Assembly (NCBI RefSeq): GCF_003612015.1
Contig: NZ_RARB01000001.1
Coordinates: forward strand, 868,001 to 932,000
Reading direction: 5' to 3'
DNA from: Pantoea piersonii
GTDB lineage: Bacteria > Pseudomonadota > Gammaproteobacteria > Enterobacterales > Enterobacteriaceae
DNA: 64,000 nt
The notes under the pieces were generated by a model, which did no database searches, was not told the DNA's origin, and worked only from the letters and a program-made list of their open reading frames with translations. Positions 54,970 through 64,000 of this stretch are shown here, piece by piece; the first letter of the stretch is position 1, and each line of letters begins with the position of its first letter. The position numbers were made by a program, and so were the translations under genes.

Positions 54970-57354
54970 ATGTCCATTACAGGCGAACAGCCGTTAGTGC
55001 TCTGGTATAACCAGCTTGGCATGCATGATGTCGATCGCGTGGGAGGGAAGAATGCCTCTCTGGGTGAAATGATTACGAATTTGTCGTCGCTGGGCGTCTC
55101 GGTGCCTAACGGATATGCGACCACATCTTACGCCTTTAATCAGTTCCTCGATCAGAGCGGCCTCAACCAGCGCATTTACGATTTACTGGACAAGACCAAC
55201 ATTGACGATGTCGATGAGCTGGCGAAAGCCGGTAAGCAGATCCGTCAGTGGGTCGTGGATACCCCGTTCCAGCCTGAGCTGGAAGCGGCTATTCGCGAGG
55301 CCTACGAGCAGCTCTCCTCCGACGATGCCGAAGCGTCCTTCGCCGTACGCTCCTCCGCCACAGCGGAAGATATGCCGGACGCCTCCTTCGCCGGTCAACA
55401 GGAGACCTTCCTTAACGTGCAGGGCTTTGACGCGGTCATGATCGCCGTGAAGCATGTTTACGCCTCGCTGTTTAACGATCGCGCTATCTCCTACCGTGTG
55501 CATCAGGGCTACGACCATCGCGGCGTAGCGCTGTCGGCGGGCATTCAGCGCATGGTGCGCTCAGATCTCGCGTCGTCGGGCGTTATGTTCACCATCGACA
55601 CCGAATCGGGCTTTGATCAGGTGGTATTTATCACCTCTGCCTTCGGCCTTGGCGAGATGGTGGTGCAGGGCGCGGTTAACCCGGATGAGTTCTACGTGCA
55701 TAAGCCGACGCTGGCTGCCGATCGTCCCGCTATCGTGCGCCGCAATATGGGCTCGAAAAAGATTCGTATGGTCTACGCCGATTCGCAGTCTCACGGCGAA
55801 CAGGTGCGTATTGAAGACGTGCCGGAAACGGAGCGCGACCGCTTTTCGCTTACCGATGAGGAAGTGGAAGCGCTGGCGCGTCAGGCCGTACTGATCGAAC
55901 AGCACTACAAGCGTCCAATGGATATCGAATGGGCCAAAGATGGCCACACCGGCAAACTCTTTATTGTCCAGGCGCGCCCGGAAACCGTGCGTTCCAATGG
56001 TCAGGTAATGGAGCGCTATAACCTGCAGGGCAAAGGCAGCGTGGTAGTGGAAGGGCGCGCCATCGGCCATCGCATCGGCGCCGGCGAAGTGAAGGTTATC
56101 CACGACATCAGCGAGATGAACCGCATTGAAAAAGGCGACGTGCTGGTAACGGATATGACCGACCCGGACTGGGAACCGATCATGAAGAAAGCCTCGGCGA
56201 TCGTCACTAACCGCGGCGGACGCACCTGCCATGCGGCGATTATCGCGCGTGAGTTAGGTATTCCTGCGGTGGTGGGCTGCGGCGACGCCACTGACCGCCT
56301 GAAAGACGGCAACAAAGTGACGGTCTCCTGCGCCGAAGGCGATACCGGCTATGTCTATAACGATCTGCTCGATTTCGAGGTCACCAGCTCGCAGGTAGAC
56401 GAAATGCCCGCGCTGCCGCTGAAGATCATGATGAACGTCGGCAACCCCGATCGCGCCTTCGACTTCGCCTGCTTGCCGAACGAAGGCGTCGGTCTGGCGC
56501 GTCTGGAGTTCATCATCAACCGTATGATCGGCGTGCATCCGAAAGCGCTGCTGGAATTTGATCAGCAGACGCCGGAGCTGCAGCAGCAAATCCGCACCAT
56601 GATGAAAGGCTTCGACAATCCGGTGGAGTTCTATATTGCGCGCCTTACCGAAGGGATTGCGACGCTGGGCGCCGCTTTTGCGCCGAAGCGGGTAATTGTG
56701 CGCCTTTCGGACTTTAAATCGAACGAGTATGCCAACCTGGTCGGTGGTGAACGCTACGAGCCGGAAGAGGAGAACCCGATGCTGGGCTTCCGCGGCGCGG
56801 GGCGCTATGTGTCAGATAGCTTCCGCGACTGTTTTGCGCTGGAGTGCGAAGCGGTTAAGCGCGTGCGTAACGAAATGGGGCTGACCAACGTCGAAATCAT
56901 GGTTCCCTTTGTACGCACCGTCGCGCAGGCGCAGGCCGTGGTCGAAGAGCTGGAACGCCAGGGTCTGAAGCGCGGCGAGAACGGCCTGAAGATCATTATG
57001 ATGTGCGAAATTCCCTCTAACGCCTTACTGGCCGAGCAGTTCCTTGAGCATTTCGACGGCTTCTCTATCGGCTCGAACGATATGACGCAGCTGGCGCTGG
57101 GACTGGATCGCGACTCAGGCGTGGTGTCGGCGCTGTTCGACGAGCGCAATGACGCCGTCAAAGCGCTGCTGTCGATGGCGATTCAGGCGGCGAAGAAGCA
57201 GGGCAAATATGTCGGCATCTGCGGCCAGGGACCATCCGATCATCAGGACTTCGCGGCCTGGCTGATGGAAGAGGGTATCGATAGCCTGTCACTTAACCCA
57301 GACACCGTGGTTGAGACCTGGCTGTCGCTCGCTGAGTTAAGCAAAAGCGCATGA
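54970..57354 (+). CDS. ppsA: Phosphoenolpyruvate synthase
   Basis: 794 residues (792 in E. coli). It makes phosphoenolpyruvate from pyruvate and ATP for gluconeogenesis. Order: N-terminal ATP-binding domain (about 1-340, with [23 protein letters not shown] near 130), swivelling phosphohistidine domain with [14 protein letters not shown] near 420, and C-terminal PEP/pyruvate barrel with EIMVPFVRT and ICGQGPSDH. The threonine in GGRTCHAA is the site targeted by PpsR. ATG 54970 follows AAGGATAATC; a longer frame begins at 54916. The Cra site suggests induction on gluconeogenic carbon. Confidence 0.97.
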   Translation: MSITGEQPLVLWYNQLGMHDVDRVGGKNASLGEMITNLSSLGVSVPNGYATTSYAFNQFLDQSGLNQRIYDLLDKTNIDDVDELAKAGKQIRQWVVDTPFQPELEAAIREAYEQLSSDDAEASFAVRSSATAEDMPDASFAGQQETFLNVQGFDAVMIAVKHVYASLFNDRAISYRVHQGYDHRGVALSAGIQRMVRSDLASSGVMFTIDTESGFDQVVFITSAFGLGEMVVQGAVNPDEFYVHKPTLAADRPAIVRRNMGSKKIRMVYADSQSHGEQVRIEDVPETERDRFSLTDEEVEALARQAVLIEQHYKRPMDIEWAKDGHTGKLFIVQARPETVRSNGQVMERYNLQGKGSVVVEGRAIGHRIGAGEVKVIHDISEMNRIEKGDVLVTDMTDPDWEPIMKKASAIVTNRGGRTCHAAIIARELGIPAVVGCGDATDRLKDGNKVTVSCAEGDTGYVYNDLLDFEVTSSQVDEMPALPLKIMMNVGNPDRAFDFACLPNEGVGLARLEFIINRMIGVHPKALLEFDQQTPELQQQIRTMMKGFDNPVEFYIARLTEGIATLGAAFAPKRVIVRLSDFKSNEYANLVGGERYEPEEENPMLGFRGAGRYVSDSFRDCFALECEAVKRVRNEMGLTNVEIMVPFVRTVAQAQAVVEELERQGLKRGENGLKIIMMCEIPSNALLAEQFLEHFDGFSIGSNDMTQLALGLDRDSGVVSALFDERNDAVKALLSMAIQAAKKQGKYVGICGQGPSDHQDFAAWLMEEGIDSLSLNPDTVVETWLSLAELSKSA

Positions 57355-57377
57355 TTGTTTAAGCTAAAATGCAGACA

Positions 57378-57402
57378 AAAGGCCAGCTTTGCTGGCCTTT
57401 TT
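57378..57402 (+). terminator. Rho-independent terminator of ppsA
   Basis: AAAGGCCAGC pairs with GCTGGCCTTT over a TTT loop, with T following. It converges on the rprA terminator a few bases away. Confidence 0.85.
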
Positions 57403-57416
57403 ACTTTATCTGGGCC

Positions 57417-57521
57417 AAAAAAAAGCCCATCACAGGGGATGGGCAAAGACTACACACAGCAATTCTTCACTTTACTCAGGGGAAAAGGTTGTTTAAAAAT
57501 CAGTAGCTTGATTTCAAACAT
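57417..57521 (-). ncRNA. rprA: RprA regulatory small RNA
   Basis: Read on the minus strand, about 105 bases (E. coli RprA is 106). It matches the E. coli RNA at CCCCTGAGT, at AATTGCTGTGTGTAGTC and at TTTGCCCATC, then a GCCCATC/GATGGGC terminator hairpin with eight T. A 5' hairpin with AAATCA/TGATTT, as in E. coli, is also kept. RprA pairs with the rpoS leader to raise RpoS translation, with Hfq. The start at about 57521 is inferred from -10 TAACAT at 57534-57529. An RcsB box lies about 43 bases upstream. Its position beside ydiK is the same as in E. coli. Confidence 0.9.
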
Positions 57522-57557
57522 AGGAATCATGTTATTCATCGCGCCGTTCTGAGTCTT

Positions 57558-57571
57558 TAAGAATCCTCTTA
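57558..57571 (-). promoter_or_regulatory. RcsB box of rprA
   Basis: Minus-strand TAAGAGGATTCTTA matches the Rcs box TAAGAATATTCTTA with two central differences. Its centre lies about 43 bases before the inferred rprA start, the usual activation position. The rest of the gap (57572-57766) shows nothing else. Confidence 0.75.
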
Positions 57572-57766
57572 TTAGTTTAAAGCCAGTAAACTTTTGTCAC
57601 GTATTTTGCCGCGAATTCCGGGTAAACCAATGCGAAAAATAAACTATTCGCCGCTGATATGCGGCCTCATGGTTAAAAACTGCGTTTTTTCTTAAAAAGC
57701 GCTAATGAAAAAAAATATTAACGTGACGCAAATGAATCAGGGCGGTTAACCGCCCTGAGCCTGGGT

Positions 57767-58885
57767 TCAGGAAGGCAGATGTTCTTCGTCGTGATCGGCG
57801 AGGATATCGACCACGCTGGCGGCATCGTCCGCTGGCGGCGGCGCCTCATGCATCCAGACGGAAACCAGTCGGTAAGAAACCGCCAGCACCACCGGACCGA
57901 TAAACAGGCCGATCAGGCCGAAGGCCACCAGCCCGCCGATAACGCCGGAAAGGATCAGGATCATCGGCAGGTCCGCGCCCATGCGAATCAGCATCGGACG
58001 CAGCACGTTATCCAGCGTGCCGACCACGCAGCTCCAGATCAACAGCACCGTTCCCCACGTGGTGTCTCCGCTCCAGTAGAGCCAGACGATGGCCGGAACC
58101 AGCACGATGAGCGGCCCAATCTGCACCAGACAACAGAGGATCATCAGTACGGTAAGCAGCGTGGCGTAAGGGATGCCGGAAAGCGCCAGCCCAATGCCGC
58201 CGAGCACGCCCTGCACCAGCGCAGTGACCACCACGCCGAGCGCCACGGCGCGGATCGCCTGACCAGCCAGCAACACGGTTGCATCGCCGCGGCGGCCCGC
58301 CATACGAAAGGCGAAGTGACGGATGCCATGCGCCGCCTGTTCGCCGCGCCAGAACAGCAGGGCGCTGAACAGAAGCATCACGCCGAGGTGGATCATCAGC
58401 CGACCAAAGTGGCCCGCCTGAGCGACGAAAAAGCCGGTGGTGCGGCCGACGTAGGGCTGCAGTTTCGCCATAATGGCGGAGCCGCCGCCTGCAATCAGCT
58501 TGTGGTAGCTGGAAAAGAGTTTATCGCCAATGGCCGGAATATCATTCAGCCACAGCAGCGACGGCATTTCCATATGACCCTGAGTCGCCCAGGCGATCAC
58601 CGGGGCGCTGTTGTCGATCAGGCTGTTGACCAGCAACGCGATAGGAATAATAAACAGCAGCAGCAAAAGCAGCGTCATCACGATGACCGCCAGCGAACGC
58701 CGGTTCCACAGCAGTCGCTGTACGCGCAGCATCAGCGGCCAGGTAGCAATCACCACCATGCTCGCCCAGGCGAAACCCAGAATAAAAGGCTGAACTATCC
58801 AGATACAGGCGACGATCATCAACAGGATAAACATCAGCGTAAAGAGCATCTGCGGCATATCCGTGGTGCGGTGCAGGTTTTTCAT
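57767..58885 (-). CDS. ydiK: AI-2E-family transporter YdiK
   Basis: 372 residues (370 in E. coli) with about eight hydrophobic segments, the PerM/AI-2E exporter-like fold. ATG 58885 was chosen because MKNLHRTTDMPQMLFTLMF lines up with the E. coli start; the ATG at 58915 adds ten residues. Conserved parts are WPLMLRVQRLLWNRRSLAV near 55, WRGEQAAHGIRHF near 190, ALVQGVLGGIGLA near 226 and RPMLIRMGADLPMILILSGVIGG near 298. The substrate is unknown. It is divergent from ydiJ. Confidence 0.9.
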   Translation of the reverse strand: MKNLHRTTDMPQMLFTLMFILLMIVACIWIVQPFILGFAWASMVVIATWPLMLRVQRLLWNRRSLAVIVMTLLLLLLFIIPIALLVNSLIDNSAPVIAWATQGHMEMPSLLWLNDIPAIGDKLFSSYHKLIAGGGSAIMAKLQPYVGRTTGFFVAQAGHFGRLMIHLGVMLLFSALLFWRGEQAAHGIRHFAFRMAGRRGDATVLLAGQAIRAVALGVVVTALVQGVLGGIGLALSGIPYATLLTVLMILCCLVQIGPLIVLVPAIVWLYWSGDTTWGTVLLIWSCVVGTLDNVLRPMLIRMGADLPMILILSGVIGGLVAFGLIGLFIGPVVLAVSYRLVSVWMHEAPPPADDAASVVDILADHDEEHLPS

Positions 58886-59090
58886 AAGGAACAACGACCT
58901 CAAATAATCCTTCATGGAGGGGCAATCGGGCCCGGCTTAATGATGAGCTATTTTCAGGGCTTTAAACAGGGGCGAAAGAGAGGGTTTTTCCCTTTCCTGA
59001 AAAAACAGCGAGCGCGAAAAAAATGTGTTAAAACGGAACGTTCAGACAAAACAGACAACGCAAACGTTTACAACATCTGGTCTCCCAACA

Positions 59091-62000
59091 ATGATCCCAC
59101 AGATTTCTCAGGCGCCCGGCCTCGTTCAACGGGTGCTGACATTCCTCGACGCGCTGAAGGCGCAGGGTTTCACCGGCGATACCGCCACCAGCTATGCTGA
59201 CCGCCTGTTAATGTCCACGGATAACAGCATCTATCAGCTACTGCCGGATGCGGTGCTCTTTCCGCGTTCTACCGCTGACGTCGCGCTGATTGCGCGCGTG
59301 GCGGGCGAGGAACGCTTCTGCGAGCTTGTTTTCACGCCGCGCGGCGGCGGGACCGGCACCAACGGGCAGTCGTTGAATCAGGGCATTGTGGTGGATATGT
59401 CGCGCCATATGAACCGCATCCTGGAGATCAATCCCGAGCAGGGCTGGGTGCGCGTCGAAGCGGGCGTGGTCAAGGATCAGCTTAACGCCTGGCTTAAGCC
59501 TTACGGTTTCTTCTTCTCGCCGGAGCTCTCTACCAGCAACCGCGCGACGCTGGGCGGTATGATCAATACCGACGCCTCGGGTCAGGGATCGCTGGTGTAC
59601 GGTAAAACGTCCGACCATGTGCTGGGGCTGCGCGCAGTTCTGCTCGGCGGGGATATTCTTGATACCCGGCCGATGGCCACCGCGCTGGTGGAGACACTGG
59701 CGCAGACGGCGACGCCGGAAGGGCGTATCTATCAGCAGGTGCTGACGCGATGCCGCGAGCAGCGCGCCTTAATTCTGGAAAAGTTTCCTAAGCTGAACCG
59801 CTTTCTGACCGGCTACGATCTGCGCCATGTCTTTAGCGACGATATGCAGACCTTCGACCTGACGCGCATCCTGTGCGGCGCAGAGGGCACGCTGGCCTTT
59901 ATCACCGAGGCGCGGCTCGACATTACGCCGATCCCGAAAGTGCGCCGTCTGGTGAACATCAAGTATGACTCCTTCGACTCCGCGCTGCGCAACGCGCCTT
60001 TTATGGTAGAGGCTAAGGCGCTGTCGGTAGAAACGGTGGACTCCAAAGTCCTGAATCTGGCGCGAGAAGATATCGTCTGGCATTCGGTGCGCGAGCTGAT
60101 TACCGACGTGCCGGATAAAGAGATGCTCGGCCTGAACATTGTGGAGTTCGCAGGCGACGACGGCGCGCTGATCGAGCAGCAGGTAAGCGCGCTCTGCGCG
60201 CGGCTGGATTTGCTGATGGCGCAGCGTCAGGGCGGCGTGATCGGCTATCAGCTCTGTAACGATCTCGACGGCATCGAGCGCATCTATAACATGCGTAAAA
60301 AAGCGGTGGGGCTGCTGGGCAATGCGAAAGGCCGTGCCAAGCCGATCCCCTTTGTGGAGGATACCGCTGTACCGCCGGAGAACCTCGCCGATTATATCGT
60401 CGAGTTTCGCGCGCTGCTCGACAGCCACGGCCTGAGCTACGGCATGTTCGGCCATGTTGACGCGGGCGTACTGCATGTGCGTCCCGCGCTGGACATGTGC
60501 GATCCGCAGCAGGAAATGCTGATGAAAACCCTCTCAGATGACGTGGTGGCGCTTACCGCGCGCTATGGCGGATTACTCTGGGGCGAACACGGTAAGGGAT
60601 TCCGCGCGCAGTACAGCCCGGCGTTCTTCGGCGAAACGCTGTTCAACGAACTGCGGCGCATCAAGGCGGCGTTCGATCCCGACAACCGCATGAACCCGGG
60701 CAAAATCTGTACCCCCATCGACAGCAATGAGCCGATGATGCAGGTCGACGCGGTGAAGCGCGGCAGCTATGACCGCCAGATCCCTCTGACGGTACGCAGC
60801 GACTGGCGCGGCGCGATGGAGTGCAACGGCAACGGCCTCTGCTTCAACTTCGATGCGCGCAGCCCGATGTGCCCCTCGATGAAAATTACCCGCAATCGCA
60901 TCCATTCGCCGAAAGGGCGCGCCACCCTGACGCGCGAGTGGCTGCGCCTGCTGGCGGAGCAGGGCATCGATCCGCAGCAGCTGGAGAAGCAGATACCGGA
61001 GAACAGCCTGTCGCTGCGCGCCCTGATTGGCCGCGTGCGCAACAGCTGGCACGCCAGTAAGGGCGAGTATGATTTCTCCCATGAAGTCCATGAGGCGATG
61101 TCCGGCTGCCTCGCCTGTAAAGCCTGCTCGACCCAGTGCCCGATCAAAATCGACGTACCCGATTTTCGCGCGCGCTTTTTACAGCTCTACCATACGCGCT
61201 ACCTGCGGTCGGCAAGCGACCATCTGGTCGCGGCGGTAGAGAGCTATGCGCCGCTAATGGCGAAAGCGCCGAAGGCCTTTAACTTCTTCCTTAAACAGCC
61301 CTGGATGCGCGAGCTGAGCAAAAACCACATCGGCATGGTCGATCTGCCGCTGCTGTCGTCGCCTTCACTAAAGCAGGAGCTAAGCGGTCATCCGGCAATG
61401 AATATGACGCTGGAGAAGCTGGAAGCGCTGCGTGCCGACCAGCGCGCCGACTATGTGCTGGTGGTGCAGGACCCCTTCACCAGCTTCTATGAGGCGCAGC
61501 TGATCGCTGATTTTATTCGCCTGATCGAGAAGCTGGGCCTGCGGCCGGTGCTGCTGCCCTTTATGCCCAACGGCAAGGCGCAGCACGTTAAAGGCTTTCT
61601 GCAGCGCTTTGCCCGCACCGCAGGAAGAACCGCTGACTTTCTTAATCGCGTGGCGAAACTCGGCATGCCGATGGTCGGCGTCGATCCGGCGACGGTGCTC
61701 TGCTATCGCGATGAATACCGGCAGACGCTCGGCGAGAAGCGCGGCGACTTTCATGTACAGCTGGTGCATGAGTGGCTGCACGACGTGGTGAGCCCGCGCG
61801 CCGTCCAGCCAGGCAGCGGCGAAAGCTGGTATCTGTTCGCGCACTGCACCGAAGTGACGGCGCTGCCGAACACGCCGAATCAGTGGCAGGCGATCTTTGC
61901 GCGCTTCGGCGCGAAGCTGGAGAATATCAACGTCGGCTGCTGCGGCATGGCGGGCACCTACGGGCATGAAAGCAAAAACCTCGACAACTCGCTGGGGATC

Positions 62001-62144
62001 TATGGGCTGTCGTGGCATCCGCAGCTGCAGAAACTGCCGCGCCAGCGCTGCCTGGCGACCGGCTTTTCCTGCCGCAGCCAGGTCAAAAGGCTGGAAGGCA
62101 ACGGCATGCGTCATCCGCTACAGGCGCTGCTGGCGTTGATGTAA
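59091..62144 (+). CDS. ydiJ: FAD/Fe-S D-2-hydroxyglutarate dehydrogenase-type protein YdiJ
   Basis: 1017 residues (1018 in E. coli). Order: N-terminal FAD_binding_4 (PCMH) domain with TPRGGGTGTNGQ near 83 and STSNRATLGGMINTDASGQGS; C-terminal FAD oxidase domain with YGMFGHVDAGVLHVRPALD; then a 4Fe-4S domain with SGCLACKACSTQCPIKIDV near 685; and a C-terminal CCG-type domain with HCTEV and VGCCGMAGTYGHE. E. coli YdiJ oxidises D-2-hydroxyglutarate. ATG 59091 begins the MIPQISQAPG start of the family; an upstream in-frame start at 59025 is not supported. Cytoplasmic. Confidence 0.94.
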   Translation: MIPQISQAPGLVQRVLTFLDALKAQGFTGDTATSYADRLLMSTDNSIYQLLPDAVLFPRSTADVALIARVAGEERFCELVFTPRGGGTGTNGQSLNQGIVVDMSRHMNRILEINPEQGWVRVEAGVVKDQLNAWLKPYGFFFSPELSTSNRATLGGMINTDASGQGSLVYGKTSDHVLGLRAVLLGGDILDTRPMATALVETLAQTATPEGRIYQQVLTRCREQRALILEKFPKLNRFLTGYDLRHVFSDDMQTFDLTRILCGAEGTLAFITEARLDITPIPKVRRLVNIKYDSFDSALRNAPFMVEAKALSVETVDSKVLNLAREDIVWHSVRELITDVPDKEMLGLNIVEFAGDDGALIEQQVSALCARLDLLMAQRQGGVIGYQLCNDLDGIERIYNMRKKAVGLLGNAKGRAKPIPFVEDTAVPPENLADYIVEFRALLDSHGLSYGMFGHVDAGVLHVRPALDMCDPQQEMLMKTLSDDVVALTARYGGLLWGEHGKGFRAQYSPAFFGETLFNELRRIKAAFDPDNRMNPGKICTPIDSNEPMMQVDAVKRGSYDRQIPLTVRSDWRGAMECNGNGLCFNFDARSPMCPSMKITRNRIHSPKGRATLTREWLRLLAEQGIDPQQLEKQIPENSLSLRALIGRVRNSWHASKGEYDFSHEVHEAMSGCLACKACSTQCPIKIDVPDFRARFLQLYHTRYLRSASDHLVAAVESYAPLMAKAPKAFNFFLKQPWMRELSKNHIGMVDLPLLSSPSLKQELSGHPAMNMTLEKLEALRADQRADYVLVVQDPFTSFYEAQLIADFIRLIEKLGLRPVLLPFMPNGKAQHVKGFLQRFARTAGRTADFLNRVAKLGMPMVGVDPATVLCYRDEYRQTLGEKRGDFHVQLVHEWLHDVVSPRAVQPGSGESWYLFAHCTEVTALPNTPNQWQAIFARFGAKLENINVGCCGMAGTYGHESKNLDNSLGIYGLSWHPQLQKLPRQRCLATGFSCRSQVKRLEGNGMRHPLQALLALM

Positions 62145-62160
62145 CAAAATTGTGCGCGAC

Positions 62161-62200
62161 GTCACGGCGCGGCTGGATTAGAATATCCAGCCCGCGTGAC
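62161..62200. terminator. Hairpin between ydiJ and the convergent unknown gene
   Basis: GTCACG and GGCTGGAT pair with ATCCAGCC and CGTGAC, with a small internal bulge. The structure spans the stop codon of the minus-strand gene. It lacks a T-run on either strand, so it may act as a bidirectional structural end rather than a strong terminator. Confidence 0.5.
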
Positions 62201-62582
62201 GCACGAAGTCGCTTTGCAGCGCGGTGGCTTTGTCCCACTCTCCGACCAGCGCCAGCTGATGGCACAGGCGGGTGAGGGAGAGGCGCGCCAGCTGATAGGC
62301 CTGGATGCGGAACAGCCTGTCGCGCTCGCTGTTGCCCATCTCCTGCACCAGCCGATGGTGCAGTTTGCCCATGGCGTGCAGATAACTTTGATCGTCTCCG
62401 TTGATCTGGCAAATTTCGGCCATATCCAGACAGGTATCGTTAAACTGACGAAGCTGATGAATGGTGCAGTCGGCCCGGTTCAGCTTTGCCTGAGCCAGAT
62501 AGAAGTCAACGGTGATATCGCGAACGGAAAATTTATAATCGTCGATTTTGCGCTGTAACCAGGCGGAGACGGAAAGCGTCAT
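62178..62582 (-). CDS. Unknown 134-residue protein under a Fur box
   Basis: A 134-residue soluble, probably all-helical protein with no signal peptide or membrane segment. It contains three cysteines (near residues 39, 51 and 107) without a metal-binding pattern, and many leucine-rich helices (LARLSLTRLCHQLALVG). I do not recognise the family. A ribosome site (GAGGTGG) precedes the ATG. A perfect Fur box overlaps its predicted -10, so it should be expressed in iron starvation. It is divergent from sufA and convergent with ydiJ; E. coli instead has menI and ydiH here, and this protein is not similar to either. Confidence 0.7.
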   Translation of the reverse strand: MTLSVSAWLQRKIDDYKFSVRDITVDFYLAQAKLNRADCTIHQLRQFNDTCLDMAEICQINGDDQSYLHAMGKLHHRLVQEMGNSERDRLFRIQAYQLARLSLTRLCHQLALVGEWDKATALQSDFVRHAGWIF

Positions 62583-62603
62583 GGCGCCACCTCAAGTGGT
62601 TAA

Positions 62604-62618
62604 TGATAATAATTATCA
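62604..62618. promoter_or_regulatory. Perfect Fur box (7-1-7)
   Basis: TGATAAT-A-ATTATCA is an exact inverted repeat matching the Fur 7-1-7 motif. It overlaps a predicted minus-strand promoter (-35 TTGCAA at 62642-62637, 16-bp spacer, -10 TATGAT at 62620-62615) and ends 22 bases before the ATG of the unknown gene. The rest of the 390-bp gap to sufA must contain the suf promoter, which I could not resolve. Confidence 0.85.
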
Positions 62619-62972
62619 TATTCAACTGGGTGAGGATTGCAATTACGCCGCGCGAAAAATTTCACGATTTACTTAGCCTGTTAATAAAATCGGCAAGAAC
62701 AATCCCCATCCAGGTGATAAAGGCGTAACCTATTAATAAGAAGTTATTAATAACTGGCTGAAAAATTTTTTACGTAATTTTAACAAGTTAGGGCGCTGTC
62801 TGACGCCCGCACTGCCTCGCCGCAAAGGTCTGCGAAGCAGCTATGCTTAATAAAGCATCGATTAAAAACAGCACAAGATGATTATCCCTGCAAAACAAGA
62901 GGTTGAAGTGATCGCCCAGATCCTTACCATAGGGGGATAGCCTGAAAAGGTCCGGACTTACGAGGTATCAAC

Positions 62973-63347
62973 ATGGCATCTGTAAATGCAGCAACGTTCT
63001 CTCCTGATGATTTTGTCTGGAAAGGGGTCACGCTGACTGATTCCGCGGCAAAGCAAATTCTTAACCTGGTGGCGCAAGACCCTGAAGTCAAAGGTCTGCA
63101 CCTGGGTGTGAAGCAATCCGGCTGCGCCGGTTTCGGTTACGTCATGGATCTGGTGAAAGAGCCTGCCGATGACGATCTGCAGTTTACCCATAACGGCGCA
63201 ACGCTTTACGTGCCGCTTCAGGCGATGCCGTTTATCGACGGCACCGAAGTGGATTATGTCCGCGAAGGCCTGAACCAGATTTTTAAATTCAATAACCCTA
63301 AAGCTCAACACGCCTGCGGGTGCGGTGAAAGCTTTGGCGTCGAGTAA
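62973..63347 (+). CDS. sufA: Fe-S cluster A-type carrier SufA
   Basis: 124 residues (122 in E. coli). The A-type carrier cysteines are in VKQSGCAGFGY near 51 and HACGCGESF near 115-117. SufA accepts clusters from SufBCD and passes them to target enzymes during iron or oxidative stress. The start MASVNAATFSPDDFVWKG has the usual N-terminal extension over IscA. It is first in the suf operon, followed by sufB seven bases after its stop. In E. coli control is by Fur, IscR, OxyR and IHF; sites here were not resolved. Confidence 0.95.
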   Translation: MASVNAATFSPDDFVWKGVTLTDSAAKQILNLVAQDPEVKGLHLGVKQSGCAGFGYVMDLVKEPADDDLQFTHNGATLYVPLQAMPFIDGTEVDYVREGLNQIFKFNNPKAQHACGCGESFGVE

Positions 63348-63354
63348 GTGAAAT

Positions 63355-64000
63355 ATGTCACGACACAGCGAAACATCTGACGATGTACAAATGTGGGAAG
63401 GCAAGCTCAATTACAAAGAGGGCTTCTTTACCCAGTTGCAAACCGACGAAATGGCGCACGGCATTAATGAGGATGTGGTGCGCGCGATCTCGGCTAAACG
63501 TAACGAGCCAGAGTGGATGCTGGAGTTTCGTCTCAAAGCCTTTCGCGCCTGGCTCGAAATGGAAGAGCCGCACTGGCTGAAAGCGCATTACGACAAACTG
63601 GATTATCAGGATTACAGCTACTATTCGGCGCCATCATGCGGCAACTGCGATGACAGCTGTGCCTCAGAGCCGGGCGCGCTGCAGTCATCGGGCATTGAAG
63701 AGACGAACAACTACCTGACGCAGGAAGTTGAGAAAGCCTTCGATCAGCTCGGCGTGCCGGTGCGCGAAGGGCGTGAAGTGGCAGTTGATGCGATTTTCGA
63801 CTCCGTTTCCGTCGCCACTACCTACCGCGGCAAGCTGGCGGAGCAGGGCATTATTTTCTGCTCGTTCGGCGAAGCGATTCAGGAACACCCGGAGCTGGTG
63901 CAGAAATATCTGGGCACCGTGGTTCCGGCTAACGACAACTTCTTTGCGGCGCTGAACTCTGCGGTTGCCTCTGACGGCACCTTTGTTTATATCCCGAAAG
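63355..64000 (+). CDS. sufB: Fe-S scaffold subunit SufB (3' end outside window)
   Basis: The frame starts at ATG 63355, seven bases after sufA, and is open at the window end after 215 codons of an expected 495. It begins MSRHSETSDDVQMWEGKLN. The KEGFFTQLQTDEMAHGINEDV, EPEWMLEFRLKAFRAWLEME and YSAPSCGNCDDSCASEPGA stretches match SufB. SufB forms the SufBC2D scaffold on which [Fe-S] clusters are built with sulfur from SufSE. The catalytic core lies outside the window. Confidence 0.96.
   Translation, partial: MSRHSETSDDVQMWEGKLNYKEGFFTQLQTDEMAHGINEDVVRAISAKRNEPEWMLEFRLKAFRAWLEMEEPHWLKAHYDKLDYQDYSYYSAPSCGNCDDSCASEPGALQSSGIEETNNYLTQEVEKAFDQLGVPVREGREVAVDAIFDSVSVATTYRGKLAEQGIIFCSFGEAIQEHPELVQKYLGTVVPANDNFFAALNSAVASDGTFVYIPK

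Noticed and set aside
62650-62972. IscR, OxyR and IHF sites before sufA
   Set aside because: These are expected from E. coli, but no stretch matched a consensus well enough to place them.

Overview
The window comes from an Enterobacterales chromosome, most likely an Erwiniaceae member of the Pantoea/Mixta type. The coding DNA is GC-rich. From about 25 kb to the end, the gene order is an inverted and lightly edited copy of the Escherichia coli map (ast operon, spy, cho, nadE, osmE; tcyP, ydjM, hxpB, yniB, yniA, ydiZ, ydiY; thrS-infC-rpmI-rplT-pheM-pheS-pheT-ihfA; btuC-btuE-btuD-nlpC-ydiV-selO; aroH-ppsR-ppsA; rprA-ydiK-ydiJ; sufA-sufB). The genus is inferred from layout and composition only. 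I saw no tRNA, rRNA, insertion sequence, prophage or CRISPR array.

Layout. 0-6.8 kb: assimilatory nitrate/nitrite reduction (a NasC-NasB fusion cut by the window edge, NasA, and a sirohaem methyltransferase). 6.8-14 kb: an accessory sugar or polyol module with a DeoR-type regulator divergent from a six-gene operon (dehydrogenase, periplasmic binding protein, DUF2291-like lipoprotein, ABC ATPase, permease, second dehydrogenase). 14-18.2 kb: envelope genes (ychO inverse autotransporter, an orphan lipoprotein, a bestrophin-like protein, and a general porin). 19.1-25.2 kb: the complete astCADBE arginine succinyltransferase pathway with a clear sigma-54 promoter and an NtrC-like site. 25.5-30.8 kb: spy, cho, nadE, an inserted Bcr/CflA-TetR pair, osmE and a small exported protein. 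31-39 kb: tcyP, ydjM, an inserted kduID pair, hxpB, yniB, yniA, ydiZ and ydiY; pfkB is missing where E. coli has it. 39-46.4 kb: the translation cluster thrS to ihfA, including the AUU start of infC and the 14-residue pheM leader. 46.5-53.5 kb: a DUF2502-like protein, btuCED, nlpC, ydiV, selO and aroH. 53.7-64 kb: ppsR, ppsA, the small RNA rprA, ydiK, ydiJ, an unknown gene under a perfect Fur box, sufA, and sufB cut by the window end.

How the parts fit together. Two nitrogen-scavenging systems lie close to each other: nitrate assimilation and arginine catabolism. The second carries nitrogen-limitation promoter signals. Regulatory sites can be read directly for several regulators: LexA at cho, KdgR at kduI, Cra at ppsA, RcsB at rprA, Fur at the gene before sufA, and a perfect CRP half-site pair inside a 34-bp palindrome before the bestrophin gene. 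The least understood items are the DeoR-controlled sugar operon with its DUF2291-like lipoprotein, the Fur-controlled 134-residue protein beside the suf operon, and the 34-bp palindrome. No wholly new multi-gene system could be demonstrated from sequence alone.
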